A DNA stretch of 64,000 nucleotides from Amblyornis subalaris (Eukaryota; Chordata; Aves; Passeriformes; Ptilonorhynchidae). Shown here one piece after another: positions 61,396 to 64,000 of the stretch; the first letter of the stretch is position 1, and the number at the start of each line of letters is the position of its first letter. The translations under genes and the position numbers were made by a program. The stretch is from NCBI GenBank assembly GCA_018881555.1, contig JACAXG010000106.1:1178001-1242000 (forward strand), read 5' to 3'. The notes beneath the pieces are model-generated. The model was not told where the DNA came from and did no database searches. It worked only from the letters and a program-made list of their open reading frames with translations.

Positions 61396-63718
61396 ACTCC
61401 AGACCTNGATCCGNAGGAAGAACAAAGCAAGTTAAACANGGGTAGGCAGAACTGAACTGAAAGAGCTGAAGAGTGTTGGAAAGAATGTGTGCTATTTACC
61501 ATTGGCATGGAGAATATTGCCCCAAATGGCAAGCATTTTAAAATTATTTTCACAGAAAAAGTGTTAGTTTACCCCTATTTTTCCCATTGATGTTCTCAAT
61601 TCTTTCAAAGACTTAAAAGTAGTTTTCCTGTCTTTAGACTTCACTATTAGTTGGGTTTTCTTCCCTGCTTTTCCTAATGAGGGGCCTTTTAATTCTTCCT
61701 GACTAGTGATCTGTCAACAAATAGGAGNAAATTATATCATCTGATCAATACGTGACATATTCTGCAGCAATATTTAAGTGTATGTGAGACTGCATTCACT
61801 TTAAGGACGTGCTCAGTTTAGCAAAAAAGGGAAAAAATAAGCTCCGTACCCGGTGAGCTAAACCACATTTTCAAAACTCATCCATTGGATCATTCATCCA
61901 GCTACAAACCAACAAATGAGTGCTTAGAGGAGCACTCAGATTATGTGCAGGCACAAGCAGACATGCAGTGAAGCAGTGATGANACAGCTGCACCTCAGCT
62001 CTGATGCAGCAGATATTTTGCGAGGACAAAAAAAACTGTTTCTCCTGCGAATTTTGAAATAATTTTTTCTCTTTATTGCTTCTTCCTTTTCCAGTCCCCT
62101 TCAAGAAGTGTCTGCTGGTATCGCCCTGTGCTCACGAGGCAGTGACAAGCCAGGGAACGCACCAGAGCCAGGANGGTGACATAGCTGATGGCAGCGGCCA
62201 CGGCAGTGGTTTGACATTTTATTTAAAACCTTTAAGCACCATGAATCATAAGAGCTTTGGGCCAGACCCAGCCCAGCTGATTTAAGACGATGGGATTTAT
62301 GCCCCTGTCAGCACTCGTCTCAGAGTGCCTTGGAGGACAGGAGTTTTCTGCTGGATTATTGTCTAGTTAAAATTACTGCAGAAAGAGAGAGAACCTGTTT
62401 CCCAGTGGTTAGAACACAGGGAATTCAGGCCATCCATGCTCAAGCACCCGGTGAAACTCAGATTTCACCCTGCAACCTGTCTTGGAAGAGAGAAGCTCCT
62501 GCTGCTTTCCTGCACACTAGTCCTGGACCTGTGAAGTATCCACAACCCCCTTTGCTCCATCACAACATCTCTGCATTGCACCAACTTGGTCCTCAGTTTT
62601 CTTATTCTTATCATCTTTCAAAGAACAAAAAGCAAAGAGATTTTTGTGATGGTTGCACTCCATCTCTAGGCACTGNGAAGATCACTCCTCTAGCTTTAAA
62701 ATCTCTTTATTTCAAAAGATTATCTGCTAATTACCTGTATCTCTATAATCTTATCAAAAAGCAATTGCTCAGAAATGCTTTAGAAGGTAATAATTCAGAA
62801 TTAGATAACTCTTTAGAGAACATCTCAGAAGTATGTAATGAATTTAATTATTTTTTTTTTTGGTAGAAAAACTAACGTAGGTCATAGTTCTGTGAAAGTG
62901 TTTCTTGTAGCTCTTCTGCTAGAAAATTATGAAATAGTTTTTCCAGCATGATTCAGCATTAGTCAGGAGTGTCACCATTGCCAAAAAAGTGACTCAGGCT
63001 CTACCATGTGTTATAGTTAGAGGAGATNGACCCTTAATTATGAAATACCATTCAGAAGTACAATATCTGACAGGTCGTTGGAGTCAGAGACACATTTTTT
63101 TCCTCAGGTGAATAGAAATGCAANGATTAGTTAAAAGTACGAAGAAATGGTTAAAAGTATCCTGATAGAAAAATAATGGTCCTTAATTTGACGTTTAAGA
63201 CATTAGTTTCACAGCCAGGATAAAGGCAAACCTCTAAGTGTAGGAAATAGGAACAGGAGATTGGCTTTCTTCCTGATTTTCTTCAGTTACCTGTTCTCTC
63301 AGACCAAGGGAGAAACCCCATTTCGTCTCTCAGAGAAATCAGTGATTTGGATCTGTCTCTCCCTGGATTATTCCTGTTCTTCCATGAAGGTGAGTGGAAG
63401 TTTCAGGCACGAAGTTTCTCTCCAGCAGTATCCTTGTTGAAGCTTGATTTCATCTTTCCTTGTCTGTTCAGCCCTTGTGTTTGTTTTATTCCCAGGAATC
63501 TCTAAAGGATGAAGGGTGGATATTTCCCCTGCCATGGCAGAACAAGGACCCTGGCAAGGTCAGCTGTGGCTTGTGCAGAGTTTTGGAGGCAGCACTGAGA
63601 GCCAGACTGGTCAANCACCTCCTCTCTCTTTAACAGGAATTAATGATAATTTAGGGAGTGCTCAGATTGCCTTCCCAGGNTTTGTCTCGGGTTTTCAGGT
63701 CTGTAGAAGATGAGAGAT
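61396..63718. other. Noncoding DNA, no gene seen
   Basis: AT-rich, with overlapping short frames. The 178-codon plus frame at 62330-62866 is interrupted by an N, ends in a T-run and has no family motif. No transposon was recognised. Confidence 0.55.
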
Positions 63719-63940
63719 TCACAGAATAGAATCAGAATCATAGAGGCTGGAAAAGGCCTCTCAAATCACTGAGTCCAATCACTAACCCAGCACCAAGTTC
63801 ACCCCTGAGCCACGTCCCCAAGTGCCACTTCTGTGTGTCTCTTGAACACTTCCAGGAAGGGTGATATCACCTCTTCTCTGGGCAGCCTGTTCCTATTCCA
63901 CCTCTTCAGAAGACATCTCTTCCCCAAGAGAAATCCACTC
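63719..63940 (-). mobile_element. CR1 LINE 3' end, different subfamily, reverse
   Basis: The segment begins with a CR1 tail in reverse (cacagaatagaatcagaatc), then atagaggctggaaaaggcct, the ctcaaatcactgagtccaat segment, ccagcaccaagttcacccct, gccacgtccccaagtgccac and ctctgggcagcctgttccta. These follow the reverse complement of an older CR1 subfamily distinct from the copies at 9.36, 37.0 and 54.3 kb. Similarity fades around 63920-63940, near the end of the window. Confidence 0.9.
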
Positions 63941-64000
63941 TAGCNGTTCAGTTAGAAAACAGACAGTCCCACACGTTCCATGCCTTCCCACATCATCTCT

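Noticed and set aside
62330..62866. 178-codon plus-strand open frame
   Set aside because: Interrupted by an N and ends in a T-run; no protein family signature.
1..64000. CRISPR array, operons, phage or bacterial mobile elements
   Set aside because: No spaced direct repeats, ribosome binding sites or bacterial coding density; the sequence is vertebrate.

Overview
The window reads as a stretch of bird nuclear genome, most likely a passerine or other neoavian species. Three things point there. It has scattered fragments of CR1 LINEs, some keeping the degenerate ATTCTRTG-type 3' tail typical of archosaur CR1. It has one ERVL-type solo LTR of a kind I recognise from bird genomes. Interspersed repeats are otherwise sparse: about 2 kb of the 64 kb by eye. 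Single isolated Ns occur every few hundred bases and never in long runs, which looks like collapsed ambiguous or heterozygous calls rather than assembly gaps.

I find no protein-coding exon, tRNA, rRNA, snRNA, CRISPR array or bacterial-style operon that I can support. All open reading frames are short (219 codons at most), many contain Ns, and none shows a protein family I recognise. The one exception is the decayed C-terminal end of a CR1 ORF2 near 54.45-54.75 kb. The window is best described as intergenic or deep intronic DNA, a gene-desert-like segment.

Layout. 1-16 kb: AT-rich background with a probable CR1 remnant at 3.26 kb, a CpG-dense patch at 6.52-6.83 kb, CR1 3' ends at 9.36 and 12.6 kb, and two candidate conserved noncoding elements at 4.9 and 12.35 kb. 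16-30 kb: a GC/CpG patch with a CTCF-like site at 16.48 kb, then plain AT-rich DNA with candidate elements at 25.6 and 27.65 kb and a reverse CR1 at 29.5 kb. 30-44 kb: a candidate element at 30.05 kb, an HNF1-like site fused to a palindrome at 34.73 kb, a CR1 at 37.0 kb, T/C and GGA tracts, the solo LTR at 38.34-38.88 kb, and a short CR1 tail at 43.45 kb. 44-54 kb: the densest set of candidate regulatory elements (44.7, 48.2, 50.0, 52.6 and 53.85 kb). 54-64 kb: the longest CR1 copy (54.31-54.83 kb), a CpG-rich palindrome at 58.0 kb, an AT-rich candidate element at 58.5 kb, and reverse CR1 fragments at 61.3 and 63.7 kb.

There are no genes here that work together. If the window has a function it is probably cis-regulatory: several repeat-free blocks carry homeodomain, MEIS/PBX, TCF, POU, YY1-like and HNF1-like words, and some keep CpGs in CpG-poor surroundings, as vertebrate developmental enhancers often do. 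This is inference from motif content. No alignment was available. I found no convincing undescribed system.
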